NCBI GenBank assembly: GCA_038216465.1
Contig: JBBQQC010000001.1
Span: 496,001 to 560,000, forward strand
Origin: JACCZX01 sp038216465
GTDB taxonomy: Bacteria > Pseudomonadota > Gammaproteobacteria > Burkholderiales > Burkholderiaceae_F
Reading direction: 5' to 3'
DNA length: 64,000 bases
Made by a program: the position numbers and the translations under genes. Under the pieces are notes generated by a model that saw nothing but the letters and a program-made list of their open reading frames with translations, ran no database searches and was not told the origin of the DNA. Shown here piece after piece: positions 50,461-59,532 of the stretch (the stretch's first letter is position 1; each line of letters starts with the position of its first letter).

Positions 50461-51819
50461 ATGGCTGACCGCGCCGCGGACGTTGCGCGCCTGCGCGCTG
50501 CGCTGGTTGCGCAGCCCAGCGATCGCGTGTCGTGGCACAACCTCGCTGCGGCGGAGGGCGATCTGGGCCACGCGGCCGAGGCCGAGGCCGCTGCGCGACG
50601 CGCTATCGAGCTCGGAATTTCTGCGCCTGAGACTCGACTGGTACTGGCGCGTGCGCTGCAATCGCTGAGAAAGCTCGATGAAGCGGAGAGCATGTTCAAA
50701 AAAGCGATTGCGCTGCGCCCGGCGTACGCCGATGCACATCGCGACCTCGCACAGCTGACTTGGATGCGCACCGGCCGCACCGAAGAGGCGTTGAAAAAGC
50801 TGTCACGCGCGCTGCGCGAGACACCCGCCGACGCCGCGCTGCATCTGGTGCACGCGAGCGTGCTCGAGTTCGCAGGCGATCCCAGTGGTGCTCTGGCAGC
50901 CGCGGAGCGTGGGCTGGCGCACGCGCCCAAAGACTTGGCGCTGCTGCGGCAGGCCTCACACCTTCACAGCGAAGCAGGCAACGCAGAGGCAGCGCTATTA
51001 CTCGCCTCGCGCGCGGTGCAGCTGGCGCCTAGCGACGCGGGCGCTCAGATCAGCGTGTGCGAATCGTTGCTGGCTGCCGGCCGACCCGTGGATGCCGAAG
51101 CGAAAGCCGCGGCTCTGTGCGATGCGTTGCCGACTAGCCAGTACGCGCTCGCACTGCGCGCAACGGCGTGGAGACTGATGCACGACCCGCGTTACGCGGC
51201 TTTGTATGACTATCGAACGTTCGTCGTGCAGCAGGTGCTGGATACACCGCCGGGCTTCGCGAGTCTTGATCGGTTTCTTAGCGAGCTATCTGCCGAACTG
51301 CAGAGTTTGCACGCATTTCACACACATCCGTTGTTTCAATCGGTACGCGGCGGCAGTCAGCTGCCGCTGCATGCAGCGGAACTTGCACGTCCATTGATCG
51401 GCGCGCTGTTCGCAGCCATCGATGCTGCCATTCGACGCTACGTCGGTGCGCTCGACGCCGGGGGCGATCCGCTGCGCGCCCGCAATACCGGACGGGCCGC
51501 GCTGACCGGCGCATGGAGCGTGCGGCTGCGTTCCGGCGGTCATCACGCTGACCATGTGCATCCACACGGGTGGTTGTCGTCAGCTTGCTACGTTGCGTTG
51601 CCGCCCACCATCGGCGACGGTAAAGCAGGGCGCGCGGGCTGGTTGCGCTTTGGCCGGCCAGGCGTCAAGACGGTTCCGCTACTGGACGCCGATCACTTCG
51701 TCAAACCGCGTCCCGGTCTGCTGGTGCTGTTCCCCGCGTACATGTGGCACGGCGTAGAGCCGTTCGAAAGCGATCAACCACGGCTTTCGGTTGCGTTCGA
51801 CGTCGTTCCGGTAACCTAG
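50461..51819 (+). CDS. TPR protein with C-terminal 2OG-Fe(II) oxygenase domain
   Basis: 452 residues from ATG 50461 (a TTG two codons earlier is an alternative). The N-terminal two thirds has TPR repeats (SWHNLAAAEGDLGHAAEAEA, KAIALRPAYADAHRDLAQL, ASVLEFAGDPSGALAAAERG). The C-terminal part is a putative 2OG-Fe(II) oxygenase (PF13759 type): HADHVHPHGWLSSACYVALP with the iron His residues, FPAYMWHGVEPFESDQPRLS with the distal His and the 2-oxoglutarate Arg, then VAFDVVP. It is probably a cytoplasmic hydroxylase acting on a protein or small molecule bound through the TPRs. It sits between the Bug gene and a sulfatase-fold hydrolase. Confidence 0.88.
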   Translation: MADRAADVARLRAALVAQPSDRVSWHNLAAAEGDLGHAAEAEAAARRAIELGISAPETRLVLARALQSLRKLDEAESMFKKAIALRPAYADAHRDLAQLTWMRTGRTEEALKKLSRALRETPADAALHLVHASVLEFAGDPSGALAAAERGLAHAPKDLALLRQASHLHSEAGNAEAALLLASRAVQLAPSDAGAQISVCESLLAAGRPVDAEAKAAALCDALPTSQYALALRATAWRLMHDPRYAALYDYRTFVVQQVLDTPPGFASLDRFLSELSAELQSLHAFHTHPLFQSVRGGSQLPLHAAELARPLIGALFAAIDAAIRRYVGALDAGGDPLRARNTGRAALTGAWSVRLRSGGHHADHVHPHGWLSSACYVALPPTIGDGKAGRAGWLRFGRPGVKTVPLLDADHFVKPRPGLLVLFPAYMWHGVEPFESDQPRLSVAFDVVPVT

Positions 51820-51858
51820 CTTTGCGCGGACTCGCGCCGCTCACCCGTCGGGAGACAG

Positions 51859-53394
51859 ATGGCTGCAGCAAAATCCGAAGTTCGTCACATCATTCTGATT
51901 GTGTTCGACACACTGCGCCGCGATGCGCTCGGTTGTTACGGCACGCCGCCACCGTGGGGGGCGATCGCGACGCCGAACCTCGACGCGTTTGCCGCCGAAT
52001 CGGTGCGGTTCGATCGCGCGTATCCGGAAGCGCTGCCGACGTTGTGTGCGCGCCGCACGCTCTACACCGGCTTGCGTACCTATCCCTTTCACAATGGCGA
52101 CTTTCGCCACATCAAGGGTGACTTCGTCGGCATCGCGCCGGGGTGGGGCCCGATTCCCGAAGAGCAGCACACGCTGGCCGAGATCTGCGAAACGAATGGC
52201 TTTCGCACCGGGCTGATCTCCGATTTGTATCACCAGTTCAAGCCATCGAAGAATTTCTGGCGCGGCTTTCATCAGTGGTCGTTCATTCGCGGCCAGGAAG
52301 CGGATGCAGCGCGCAGCGGGCCGTGGCCGACACAGGAGGAGATCGACTACTGGGTGCCGCGCGAGCTGCAGGAGCTGCGCGGCAAGGCGACCGGGCTGGA
52401 GCAGCCCGGCTTCGGCGCCGCGTGGTTTTCGAGCCGCATTCTGCTAAACATGCGCGAGCGCGTGCGCGAGGACCAGTGGTTCAACGCGCAAGTGATGCAG
52501 GAAGCTGCGCGCTGGGTCGAGCAGAACGTCGACGCAAAGCGCATGTTCATGACGGTCGAATCATTCGATCCACACGAGCCCTGGTTCGTGCCCGCGCACT
52601 ACCGTCGGCACTACGACGCGAGCGACAGTCGAGAACAGGTCATCTCGCCGTACGCCGAGATGCCGTGGCTGCCCGCCGATCTGGTGACGCGTACGCGAGC
52701 CAACTACGCGGGCCTGGTGCAGATGTGCGATCGCTGGTTCGGCCATTTGATCGCGCAGCTGCGCGCGTGCGGTGTGCTCGATGAAGCGCTGGTGATCGTC
52801 ACGTCTGATCACGGCCACAGCCTGTGGGAACGTCGCGGCTATATCGGCAAGCGCGGTTATCCGTCGGATCCGGAGAGCTACGAGCTGCCTCTGTTGGCCC
52901 GTCATCCGCAAAGAGTCGGCGCCGGCACCGTATGCAACGCGTTCGTGCAGCATCACGACATCAGCGCGACCATGCTCGATGCGGCCGGCATAACGCCGCC
53001 GGCGCCGATCGACGGCATTTCGTTCTGGGACACCGCCTTTGCCGGCAGCGCCGCGCAGCGCGATCACGTAACGATCGGCTGGGGCAGCGCGATGACGTTG
53101 ATCGACGACGACTGGTGGTTCAATGCGAAGATCAACGGCCGCGGCGCGTTCCTGCACGACTCTGCGCGGCCCGCACCCGACGCGCCGAATCTCGCGCAAC
53201 AACATCCGGACGTGGTCAAGCGTCTGTTCGATCTGGGCCGGGCCGACGCCGGCGGCTCGTTTCCGGACTACCTGCTGCAGCAGGCCGAAGGCGCCGGGGA
53301 TGCGCCCGGCTGCAGTCCATTCGCCGCGATACGAGAGCGCGGTGCCACGCAGGAGCCGCACGATCCGATCGATCGCGAAGCCTTGAGCAAATAG
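51859..53394 (+). CDS. sulfatase-superfamily hydrolase with non-canonical nucleophile site
   Basis: 511 residues, no signal peptide. The alkaline-phosphatase/sulfatase fold is visible: HIILIVFDTLRRDALGCYGT (Asp17 metal ligand), ATPNLDAFAAESVRFDRAY, FDPHEPWFVPAHYRRHYDAS, ALVIVTSDHGHSLWERRGYI (second metal motif). The expected formylglycine motif C-x-P/A-x-R is replaced by Thr61-Leu-Cys63-Ala-Arg65 in EALPTLCARRTLYTG, so the nucleophile is probably Thr61, as in phosphodiesterase-like relatives. It may cleave a phosphodiester or another ester rather than a sulfate. It stands directly before the sugar ABC importer and is probably cotranscribed. Confidence 0.82.
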   Translation: MAAAKSEVRHIILIVFDTLRRDALGCYGTPPPWGAIATPNLDAFAAESVRFDRAYPEALPTLCARRTLYTGLRTYPFHNGDFRHIKGDFVGIAPGWGPIPEEQHTLAEICETNGFRTGLISDLYHQFKPSKNFWRGFHQWSFIRGQEADAARSGPWPTQEEIDYWVPRELQELRGKATGLEQPGFGAAWFSSRILLNMRERVREDQWFNAQVMQEAARWVEQNVDAKRMFMTVESFDPHEPWFVPAHYRRHYDASDSREQVISPYAEMPWLPADLVTRTRANYAGLVQMCDRWFGHLIAQLRACGVLDEALVIVTSDHGHSLWERRGYIGKRGYPSDPESYELPLLARHPQRVGAGTVCNAFVQHHDISATMLDAAGITPPAPIDGISFWDTAFAGSAAQRDHVTIGWGSAMTLIDDDWWFNAKINGRGAFLHDSARPAPDAPNLAQQHPDVVKRLFDLGRADAGGSFPDYLLQQAEGAGDAPGCSPFAAIRERGATQEPHDPIDREALSK

Positions 53395-53430
53395 AAAGTG
53401 CTTTGATAGCACCCGTCATAAGGAGACACG

Positions 53431-54834
53431 ATGAATAAGCATTCGACCAGGAATCCCGCACGGCGCAGAATGATCGCCGCCGGCGGCGCACTGACCGCGG
53501 CTGCGATCGGAGCACCATGGGTGGCCCGCTTTGCGCACGCGCAGACAGCCGATCTGGGCCCGTATCAACAATCGAAGGTCAATTGGCGGCAAGCCGAAGG
53601 CGCCGAGATCACGGTCGCAGTGATTCCCGCGAGTTACTTCGACAATCTGATCGCGCTCGCGCCGCAGTTCGAGGCGTTGTCGGGTACCAAGGTGCGCTTC
53701 GAGAAAGTGCCACCGGGGCAGATTCGGCAAAAGGCGATGCTCGACTTGTCGTCGAAGACCGCAACGTATGCAACGTCGGCGACCGATCCGATGTACTACC
53801 CGCTGTACGTCGCAAACAAGTGGGTCGATCCGCTCGATCGCTATCTAGGCGACGCAAAGCTGACGGACGCGGCGTGGTTCCGCTACGAGGACATTTTCAA
53901 GGCGTGGCGCGACGCGGACTCGATCGACGGCAAGCCGTACGGCATTCCGTACGACGGCGAAGTTACCGTGCAGGTGTATCGCAAGGACCTGTACGACGCG
54001 AAAGGGTTGCAGGCAGCCGACACGCTTGACGATTTCTTAAAGAACGCGGCGGCTGTGCAGGACACGGCCAATCGCGTTTACGGCATGGCGCTGCGCGGCT
54101 TTGCGGGCGCGGGACAGAACATGTACATATCTCCGTCGATCTTCAAGGAGTTCGGCGGCGAGTGGATGAAGGGCAACCGCGTCGTCGTCAATTCGCCGGA
54201 AGCCGTGCGTGCACTCGACTGGTACGTCGACGCGGAGTCCAAGTACGCACCGCCTGCGGTGCGCAACTGGAACTGGCCGGATATTGCCGACGCTTTCTCG
54301 CAGGGCACGCTCGGCGCGTACATCGACGCGCATTCGTCCGCCGCGGTGCTGATGAATCCCGAGAAATCGAAGGTGATCGGCAAGATGGCGTTCGCGCGCT
54401 GGCCGAAAGGGCCAACCGGCAAGCGCTGCACATCGATCTGGAACTGGGGCTTCCCGATCAACGCGGCGCTCGACGAGAAAGCCAAGCGCGCAACATGGCT
54501 GTTCGTCCAATGGGCCGCGGCCGCCGAAACGCAGGCGCGCACGTCGTGGAAATTCGCCGGCCCGGCGAAGCGCTCGGGTCTGAATCGCACGTCGCTGTGG
54601 CGCTCGCCGGAGTTCGTCGCGATGACGAAGGACATCGGACCAAACTTCGTCGAGGCCGCGTTGACTTCGCTCGAGCAGGACACTGACGTCAACTGGCGTC
54701 CGCGTATTCCGCAGTGGCCGGCGGTCGGCGACACGATGGCCACCGCGATTCAATCGGCGCTGGTCGGGCAGAAGAAATCGAAAGAAGCGCTTGACGAGGC
54801 ACAAACCCGGATCGATCAGATATTGAAGAGCTGA
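53431..54834 (+). CDS. sugar-type ABC transporter substrate-binding protein
   Basis: 467 residues, ATG preceded by AAGGAGA. A Tat-like signal with paired arginines before the hydrophobic run (ARRRMIAAGGALTAAAIGAP) ends ARFAHAQ. The mature family-1 binding-protein pattern is clear: GAEITVAVIPASYFDNLIAL, FEALSGTKVRFEKVPPGQIR, GKPYGIPYDGEVTVQVYRKD, YDAKGLQAADTLDDFLKNAA, NWNWPDIADAFSQGTLGAYI. It binds an oligosaccharide, polyol or similar ligand, and should feed the two permeases downstream. Ligand unknown. Confidence 0.93.
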   Translation: MNKHSTRNPARRRMIAAGGALTAAAIGAPWVARFAHAQTADLGPYQQSKVNWRQAEGAEITVAVIPASYFDNLIALAPQFEALSGTKVRFEKVPPGQIRQKAMLDLSSKTATYATSATDPMYYPLYVANKWVDPLDRYLGDAKLTDAAWFRYEDIFKAWRDADSIDGKPYGIPYDGEVTVQVYRKDLYDAKGLQAADTLDDFLKNAAAVQDTANRVYGMALRGFAGAGQNMYISPSIFKEFGGEWMKGNRVVVNSPEAVRALDWYVDAESKYAPPAVRNWNWPDIADAFSQGTLGAYIDAHSSAAVLMNPEKSKVIGKMAFARWPKGPTGKRCTSIWNWGFPINAALDEKAKRATWLFVQWAAAAETQARTSWKFAGPAKRSGLNRTSLWRSPEFVAMTKDIGPNFVEAALTSLEQDTDVNWRPRIPQWPAVGDTMATAIQSALVGQKKSKEALDEAQTRIDQILKS

Positions 54835-54846
54835 TGCAGTCGACGG

Positions 54847-55761
54847 ATGGCGCCCGCTGAGGCGCGGGCGTCAATGCCAGCCACCGTTCGTACGCTGGCG
54901 CAGCAGGAGCGGCGCTTTGCACTCGCGCTGTTTTTGCCGGCGCTGTTGCTGCTGTTACTGACGACGACCACGCCGCTCGTCTACCTGGCATGGACCAGCC
55001 TGCAGCGGATCGATCTGTCGATGCCATGGATGTCCGGCTTCGCGGGCATCGACAACTACACGAAGATGACCAGCGACCCGCGCTTCTGGAGCTCGCTGAC
55101 CCTAACGGTGATTTACACCGCGTCCACGGTGGTGCTGCAGGTCGCGATCGGGCTGGCGCTGGCGTTGCTGTTAACGCGCATTCCGCGCGGACACGCGGCG
55201 CTGCGCGTCGCCGCCATTCTGCCGATCGTGCTCGCGCCTGTCGTCGTCGGCCTGTTTTTCCGAACGCTGGTGTTGTCACCCGATGTGGGGCTGGTCGATC
55301 TCGCCACACGCGCGCTCGGCCTTGGCAGCCACAACTGGCTCGGCGACCCACAGCTTGCGCTGATCTCGGTGATCGCAATGCACACGTGGCAATGGACACC
55401 GTTCGCATTCCTGGTGATTCTGGCCAGCCTCGCGTCGCTGCCGCCCGATGTGTTCGAGGCCGCGCGCATCGACCGCGCCGGAGCGTGGAAGCGCTTCATC
55501 CACATCACGCTGCCGCTGATTCGGCCCGCGATCGTGATCGTCGTCATTCTGCGTTTGATGACTGCTTTGTCGGCATTCGCGGCGATCTTTGCCGCAACCG
55601 GTGGCGGACCCGGCACTGCAACTGAGATCCTGAACCTGTACGCGTATCGAACGTCGTTCATCGAGCTGAATCTCGGCTATGGCGCGGCGCTGGCAATGGT
55701 GCTGCTGGCGCTTACGATGACCGTGTCGTTGATGCTGTTCCGCATCCGGCGCGCGCGATGA
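54847..55761 (+). CDS. sugar-type ABC transporter permease (MalF/UgpA-like)
   Basis: 304 residues. Six helices, with RRFALALFLPALLLLLLTTT as the first, GIDNYTKMTSDPRFWSSLTL before the second and the EAA loop ASLPPDVFEAARIDRAGAWK before the conserved G (position about 220). An N-terminal start further in (54874) cannot be excluded. Forms the membrane channel with the next permease. Overlaps it by ATGA (55758). Confidence 0.92.
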   Translation: MAPAEARASMPATVRTLAQQERRFALALFLPALLLLLLTTTTPLVYLAWTSLQRIDLSMPWMSGFAGIDNYTKMTSDPRFWSSLTLTVIYTASTVVLQVAIGLALALLLTRIPRGHAALRVAAILPIVLAPVVVGLFFRTLVLSPDVGLVDLATRALGLGSHNWLGDPQLALISVIAMHTWQWTPFAFLVILASLASLPPDVFEAARIDRAGAWKRFIHITLPLIRPAIVIVVILRLMTALSAFAAIFAATGGGPGTATEILNLYAYRTSFIELNLGYGAALAMVLLALTMTVSLMLFRIRRAR

Positions 55762-56594
55762 ACCGGCGCTGGCGCACGGCCGGTTTGGCGTCGATCGCCG
55801 CGGTGCTGCTGTCCGCGTGGGTCGTTCCCGTCGCATGGGCACTGTTGACATCCTTCAAGACCGAACGCGACGTGCTCGCGTATCCGCCGCTGATCTTCTT
55901 CGAGCCAACGCTCGCCAACTATCGCGAAGTGCTGTTTGGCGCCGCCACGATTCTGCCGAACCTGATATCGAGTGTGATCGTCGCGGGCAGCGCGACGTTT
56001 TTGACAATGCTGTTCGCAGTGCCTGCCGCGTACGCGCTGGCGCGCTTGAATCTTCCCGCTAAACGCGTCGGTGGCTTCTATCTACTCGCGACGCAGATGC
56101 TGCCACCGGTCGGACTGATCATTCCGTACTATCTGATCCTGCAGAAAATCGGCGCGCTCGATACGTACGGCGGCATGACCACGATCTATCTGACCTTCTC
56201 GCTGCCGTTTGCGGTGTGGCTGATGGTTTCGTACTTCGAGGATGTTCCGCCTGAGATGGAAGAAGCGGCGTTGCTCGATCGCGCCGGGCGAATACGCGCG
56301 CTATGGCACGTGATCCTGCCGCAGGTGCGCGGGGGAATCGCCGTAACTACGATCTTCGTGTTTCTAAATGCGTGGAACGAATTTCTGTTCGCGGTCGTGC
56401 TGGCCGGCAATCGCGTGCGGCCGGTTACGGTGGCGATGTTCAACTTCATCTCGGTCGAGCAAACACAATGGGCGCGGCTGGCGGCCGCAGCGATGCTCGC
56501 GATGGCGCCGGTGATCGTGCTCGGTCTGCTCGCGCAGCGTCATATCGTCAAGGGCCTGACGGTCGGTGCGGTCAAAGGCGGAGGGCGCAGGTGA
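55758..56594 (+). CDS. sugar-type ABC transporter permease (MalG/UgpE-like)
   Basis: 278 residues, ATGA-coupled to the previous gene. Six helices; the sequence FKTERDVLAYPPLIFFEPTL is the usual MalG-type N-terminal loop, and the EAA loop reads EDVPPEMEEAALLDRAGRIR. The C-terminal half has FVFLNAWNEFLFAVVLAGNR and the family ending AQRHIVKGLTVGAVKG. The ATPase gene starts at GTG 56591, overlapping its stop. Confidence 0.92.
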   Translation: MNRRWRTAGLASIAAVLLSAWVVPVAWALLTSFKTERDVLAYPPLIFFEPTLANYREVLFGAATILPNLISSVIVAGSATFLTMLFAVPAAYALARLNLPAKRVGGFYLLATQMLPPVGLIIPYYLILQKIGALDTYGGMTTIYLTFSLPFAVWLMVSYFEDVPPEMEEAALLDRAGRIRALWHVILPQVRGGIAVTTIFVFLNAWNEFLFAVVLAGNRVRPVTVAMFNFISVEQTQWARLAAAAMLAMAPVIVLGLLAQRHIVKGLTVGAVKGGGRR

Positions 56595-57470
56595 CCGCAG
56601 CTATTGATTCGGCGAATACGCGCGGTCGCGTCAGGCTGAACGGAATCGTCAAGCGCCACGGTGCTGTCACCGCGCTGCACGGCATCGACCTCGACATACG
56701 ACCCGGTGAATTCTTCGCACTGCTCGGACCGTCGGGATCCGGCAAGACGACGACGCTGCGGATCCTGGCCGGCCTCGAGCCCGCCAACGCCGGCACCGTG
56801 TGGCTCGACGACGCTGACGTGACGACGCGTGAACCCGGCGCGCGAGACGTCGCGCGCGATCGTGCGCAAACCGCGCCTGTTCCTGCTCGATGAACCGCTG
56901 TCGAATCTCGACGCGAAGCTGCGTCTCGAAACGCGTGTCGAACTGCGCAAGCTGCAACGCACGCTGGGCGTCACCACGGTTTACGTGACCCACGACCAGG
57001 AAGAGGCGATGACGATCGCCGACCGCATGGCGGTCTTCATGGAAGGAAGAATCGCTCAGGTCGGCACGCCCGCCGAAGTCTTCGAGCGGCCTGCGACGAC
57101 TGCGGTCGCTGCGTTCATCGGCAGCCCACCGATGAACTTGCTGCCGGCGCGCATCGAAAGGGGGCTGGTGCACGTGGCCGGAATCACGTTGGAAGCGCCG
57201 AGCTCGGCGACGAGCGGCGAGATCGTGCTCGGTGTGCGCCCCGGTGCGTTGAGAATCGCGCACGCGGGAATTCCCGCACGGGTCGAGCTGGTCGAAAACC
57301 TGGGCGATACGGCGATCGTCGACTGCACCGTCGCTGATGCGGCCCCCATCATGCCGATCAAGTGGCGTATCGACGGTTCACCGAACGTGCGCGAAGGCGA
57401 TGTAATCCACCTGACCGCGGCGCCGGAGGCGCTGCACGTATTTGACGCGACGACCGGGCAACGCCGCTGA
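56591..57470 (+). pseudogene. sugar ABC transporter ATP-binding protein (UgpC/MalK type) with an internal deletion
   Basis: The N-terminal frame from GTG 56591 has Walker A ALLGPSGSGKTTTLRILAG and goes to DVTTREPGARDVA. A second frame begins at about 56852 with SRAIVRKPRLFLLDEPLSNL (Walker B, D-loop), continues with the switch His YVTHDQEEAMTIADRM, and ends with the MalK C-terminal OB-like domain to 57470. Between DVA and RAIV about 65-70 residues of the family, containing the Q-loop (VFQ) and LSGGQ signature, are missing and the frame is shifted. As written it cannot make an active ATPase. Either a recent deletion between GTCGCGCGCG-like repeats or an assembly error. Confidence 0.8.
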
Positions 57471-57475
57471 TGACG

Positions 57476-57904
57476 CTACGCCTCGAGCCTCGCATTCATT
57501 GTGATCTTTGCCTTTAACAGCTTCGACACCGGGCATCCTTCCTTCGCCTGGTTCGCAATCCTCTCGAACTTCGCCTGATCCGCGCCGGGAATCTTCGCGA
57601 TGACGTTCAGATGGCTTGCCGTGATCTCGAAGGCTTCGCCGACCTTGTCGAGAGTCACCTCGGCTTGCGTCTCGATTTTTTCCGCCGTCAAACCTTCGTT
57701 GCCCAGCATCAGCGACAGCGCCATTGAAAAACATCCCGCGTGCGCAGCACCGATCAGCTCTTCCGGATTCGTTCCCTTGCCATTTTCGAAGCGCGACTTG
57801 AATCCGTACGGCGCATCTTTCAATACTCCGGTTTCGGTCGATATCGTGCCGCCGCCGTCCTTGATGCCGCCCTTCCACACTGCTGATGCCTTTTTGACTG
57901 TCAT
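57476..57904 (-). CDS. osmC: OsmC-family peroxiredoxin
   Basis: 142 residues. A close match to E. coli OsmC: ASAVWKGGIKDGGGTISTET, GFKSRFENGKGTNPEELIGA, HAGCFSMALSLMLGNEGLTA and NQAKEGCPVSKLLKAKITMN. The two catalytic cysteines (in HAGCFS and EGCPVS) are both present. It reduces organic hydroperoxides in the cytoplasm and is usually osmotically and RpoS-induced. The start is ATG 57904 (GGGAGCGAGC upstream). Confidence 0.95.
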   Translation of the reverse strand: MTVKKASAVWKGGIKDGGGTISTETGVLKDAPYGFKSRFENGKGTNPEELIGAAHAGCFSMALSLMLGNEGLTAEKIETQAEVTLDKVGEAFEITASHLNVIAKIPGADQAKFERIANQAKEGCPVSKLLKAKITMNARLEA

Positions 57905-57982
57905 GCTCGCTCCCTGATTTGTGCCAGAAGTTCCCAGCAAGGGGCAAACCCGCCCTGACCGGACCGCTACTGAGTATCGAAT

Positions 57983-58138
57983 CCCGCGCCAGCCCACCAG
58001 CCACCGCAAGCGGCACCTGGCCACGATCAGCGCCAATCAGAATAAGGAGCACCACCTCCCTCGCCGTTAGCAAACCCATCTGCGTCGGGGTGGCGTGCAA
58101 CAGCACCGCAGCCGTCAACAGCAGCGCGAGCATCGCTA
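57983..58138 (-). pseudogene. decayed fragment of an MFS transporter gene (partial copy of 43876-45228)
   Basis: On the minus strand MLALLLTAAVLLHATPTQMG then LLTAREVV matches MLALPLTAAVLLHATPTQMG of the intact MFS gene, and VPLAVAGGL matches a following segment with an internal deletion of roughly 80 bases. The DNA also aligns (for example ACCACCTCC...CGCCGT and CCCATCTGCGTCGG). About 155 bases remain, ending abruptly next to the PfkB start. It is either a truncated duplicate of the window's own MFS gene or a relic of a homologue. Confidence 0.7.
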
Positions 58139-58154
58139 CCCATCGTATACGCTA

Positions 58155-59099
58155 GTGGCACAGCTTTCCGACATTTTCACCTTGCCCCACACCCACCACC
58201 ACCCCTGCGTCATCTGCGTCGGCGGTTCGGCGACGATCGATCACATTTTTCTGATCGACGAAGTGCAATCGCCGTCGGTAAAAATCGCGGCCAACGATTT
58301 CGTCGAGACCGGCGGTGGCATGGGCGCCAATGCGGCAGTGGCGATACAGCGGCTCGGTGGTCAGGCGATTTACTGGGGCCGCGTGGGCAACGACGAAACC
58401 GGCGCGCAGGTGATCGCCTTGCTGGAGCATGAAGGCATCGACATTTCCGCGCTGCGTCGGCTCGACGGCTATCGAACCAAGATCGCGACGATCTTGATCG
58501 ATGCGCGCGGGGAGCGGCTAGTGGTGTCATCGCAGCCGCAGGGTTATCCGTCCGACGCCAGTTGGCTTCCGGTGGAGCACGTGGCCGCATGCGACGCAGT
58601 CCTTGCCGACACGCGCTGGCCGGTGGGAGCACAACGTCTGTTCGATGCGGCCGCAGCGGCGGGAAAACCAAGCGTGCTCGACGGCGACGGGGGCGATCCT
58701 CTACAAGTCCGTGCCACCGCGCAGTTGGCCACGCATGCGTTTTTCTCACAGACAATGTTGGCGAGCTTCGAGCTGGGCGCGCCACAGCGTGCGCTGCCCC
58801 ACTTATTTGATGGCCGCAACATCGCGTGTGGAGTCACACTCGGCGCGGCCGGCGTGATGTGGTTCGACGGCGAGCGCATCCATGGTTCACCGTCGCTGCG
58901 AGTAAGCGCCATCGATACGCTCGCAGCGGGCGATGCCTGGCACGGCGCATTCGCACTTGCATTGGCTGAGCAAAAGGATTTGCCGTCAGCGATCGACTTC
59001 GCAAGCGCGGTTGCCGCGTTAAAGTGCACCCGGTTCGGCGGCCGCGCCGGATTACCGCGGCGGGCCGAGTTCGAACGCTGGTGGGCGCAGGCGCGCTGA
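58155..59099 (+). CDS. PfkB-family carbohydrate kinase
   Basis: 314 residues with GTG 58155; TTG 58182 is another possible start. Longer frames run over the decayed MFS fragment and are rejected. The ribokinase fold is clear: VICVGGSATIDHIFLIDEV, GGGMGANAAVAIQRLGGQAI, YWGRVGNDETGAQVIALLEH, and the C-terminal anion-hole motif DTLAAGDAWHGAFALALAEQ with the catalytic base Asp (GD). It phosphorylates a sugar, nucleoside or polyol with ATP; the substrate is unknown. It stands alone after the fragment. Confidence 0.88.
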   Translation: MAQLSDIFTLPHTHHHPCVICVGGSATIDHIFLIDEVQSPSVKIAANDFVETGGGMGANAAVAIQRLGGQAIYWGRVGNDETGAQVIALLEHEGIDISALRRLDGYRTKIATILIDARGERLVVSSQPQGYPSDASWLPVEHVAACDAVLADTRWPVGAQRLFDAAAAAGKPSVLDGDGGDPLQVRATAQLATHAFFSQTMLASFELGAPQRALPHLFDGRNIACGVTLGAAGVMWFDGERIHGSPSLRVSAIDTLAAGDAWHGAFALALAEQKDLPSAIDFASAVAALKCTRFGGRAGLPRRAEFERWWAQAR

Positions 59100-59136
59100 T
59101 CTAGCCTCGCGCTCCGCAGCCGGCGCACGCACGCGG

Positions 59137-59532
59137 TCACTTGGCGAGCCTGTCGCGAGCGGCGCATGACACAATCGCCGTCGGCTGCGGTGGCCCGGGA
59201 ATCAACTGCTGCATTGGTGTGCAACGGCCGTCGATGCACAGCGAGTAATCAGCGCCGAATTCCGAACGCGCCAGGTTCAGCATCGCATGCCAGCGGTTTA
59301 CCGGCGCGTACTGCCAGACTTTGCCGACGCGCATCGCATTGGGCGGTGGTTCCATTCCGGCACCCGACCCGCCGACACGCGCAGCGGTCAAATAGAGCCA
59401 TGCACCGGCAATCAGATAGTCTTCTTCCCACGTGATCTTCTCGACCGTGTGCTGCCAGCTCAAGGTAAAGCTCGTCGCGGGCAACGCAACCAGTTGAGAT
59501 CCGATCGCGATGCACAGGGCGGCCGCACTCAT
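59137..59532 (-). CDS. DUF1850 family protein
   Basis: 131 residues with an N-terminal hydrophobic stretch (AAALCIAIGSQLVALPATS), probably an export signal or anchor. The DUF1850 core is visible: FTLSWQHTVEKITWEEDYLI, RVGGSGAGMEPPPNAMRVGK and WQYAPVNRWHAMLNLARSEF. This family almost always accompanies TAXI-type TRAP transporters, as here, where it overlaps the end of the fused permease gene by 4 bases. Function unknown, presumably accessory to transport. Confidence 0.85.
   Translation of the reverse strand: MSAAALCIAIGSQLVALPATSFTLSWQHTVEKITWEEDYLIAGAWLYLTAARVGGSGAGMEPPPNAMRVGKVWQYAPVNRWHAMLNLARSEFGADYSLCIDGRCTPMQQLIPGPPQPTAIVSCAARDRLAK

Noticed and set aside
57378..58133. A 251-codon minus frame that begins with MFS-like residues and runs over osmC
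   Set aside because: Only the first part resembles an MFS protein. The rest is osmC read in the wrong frame.
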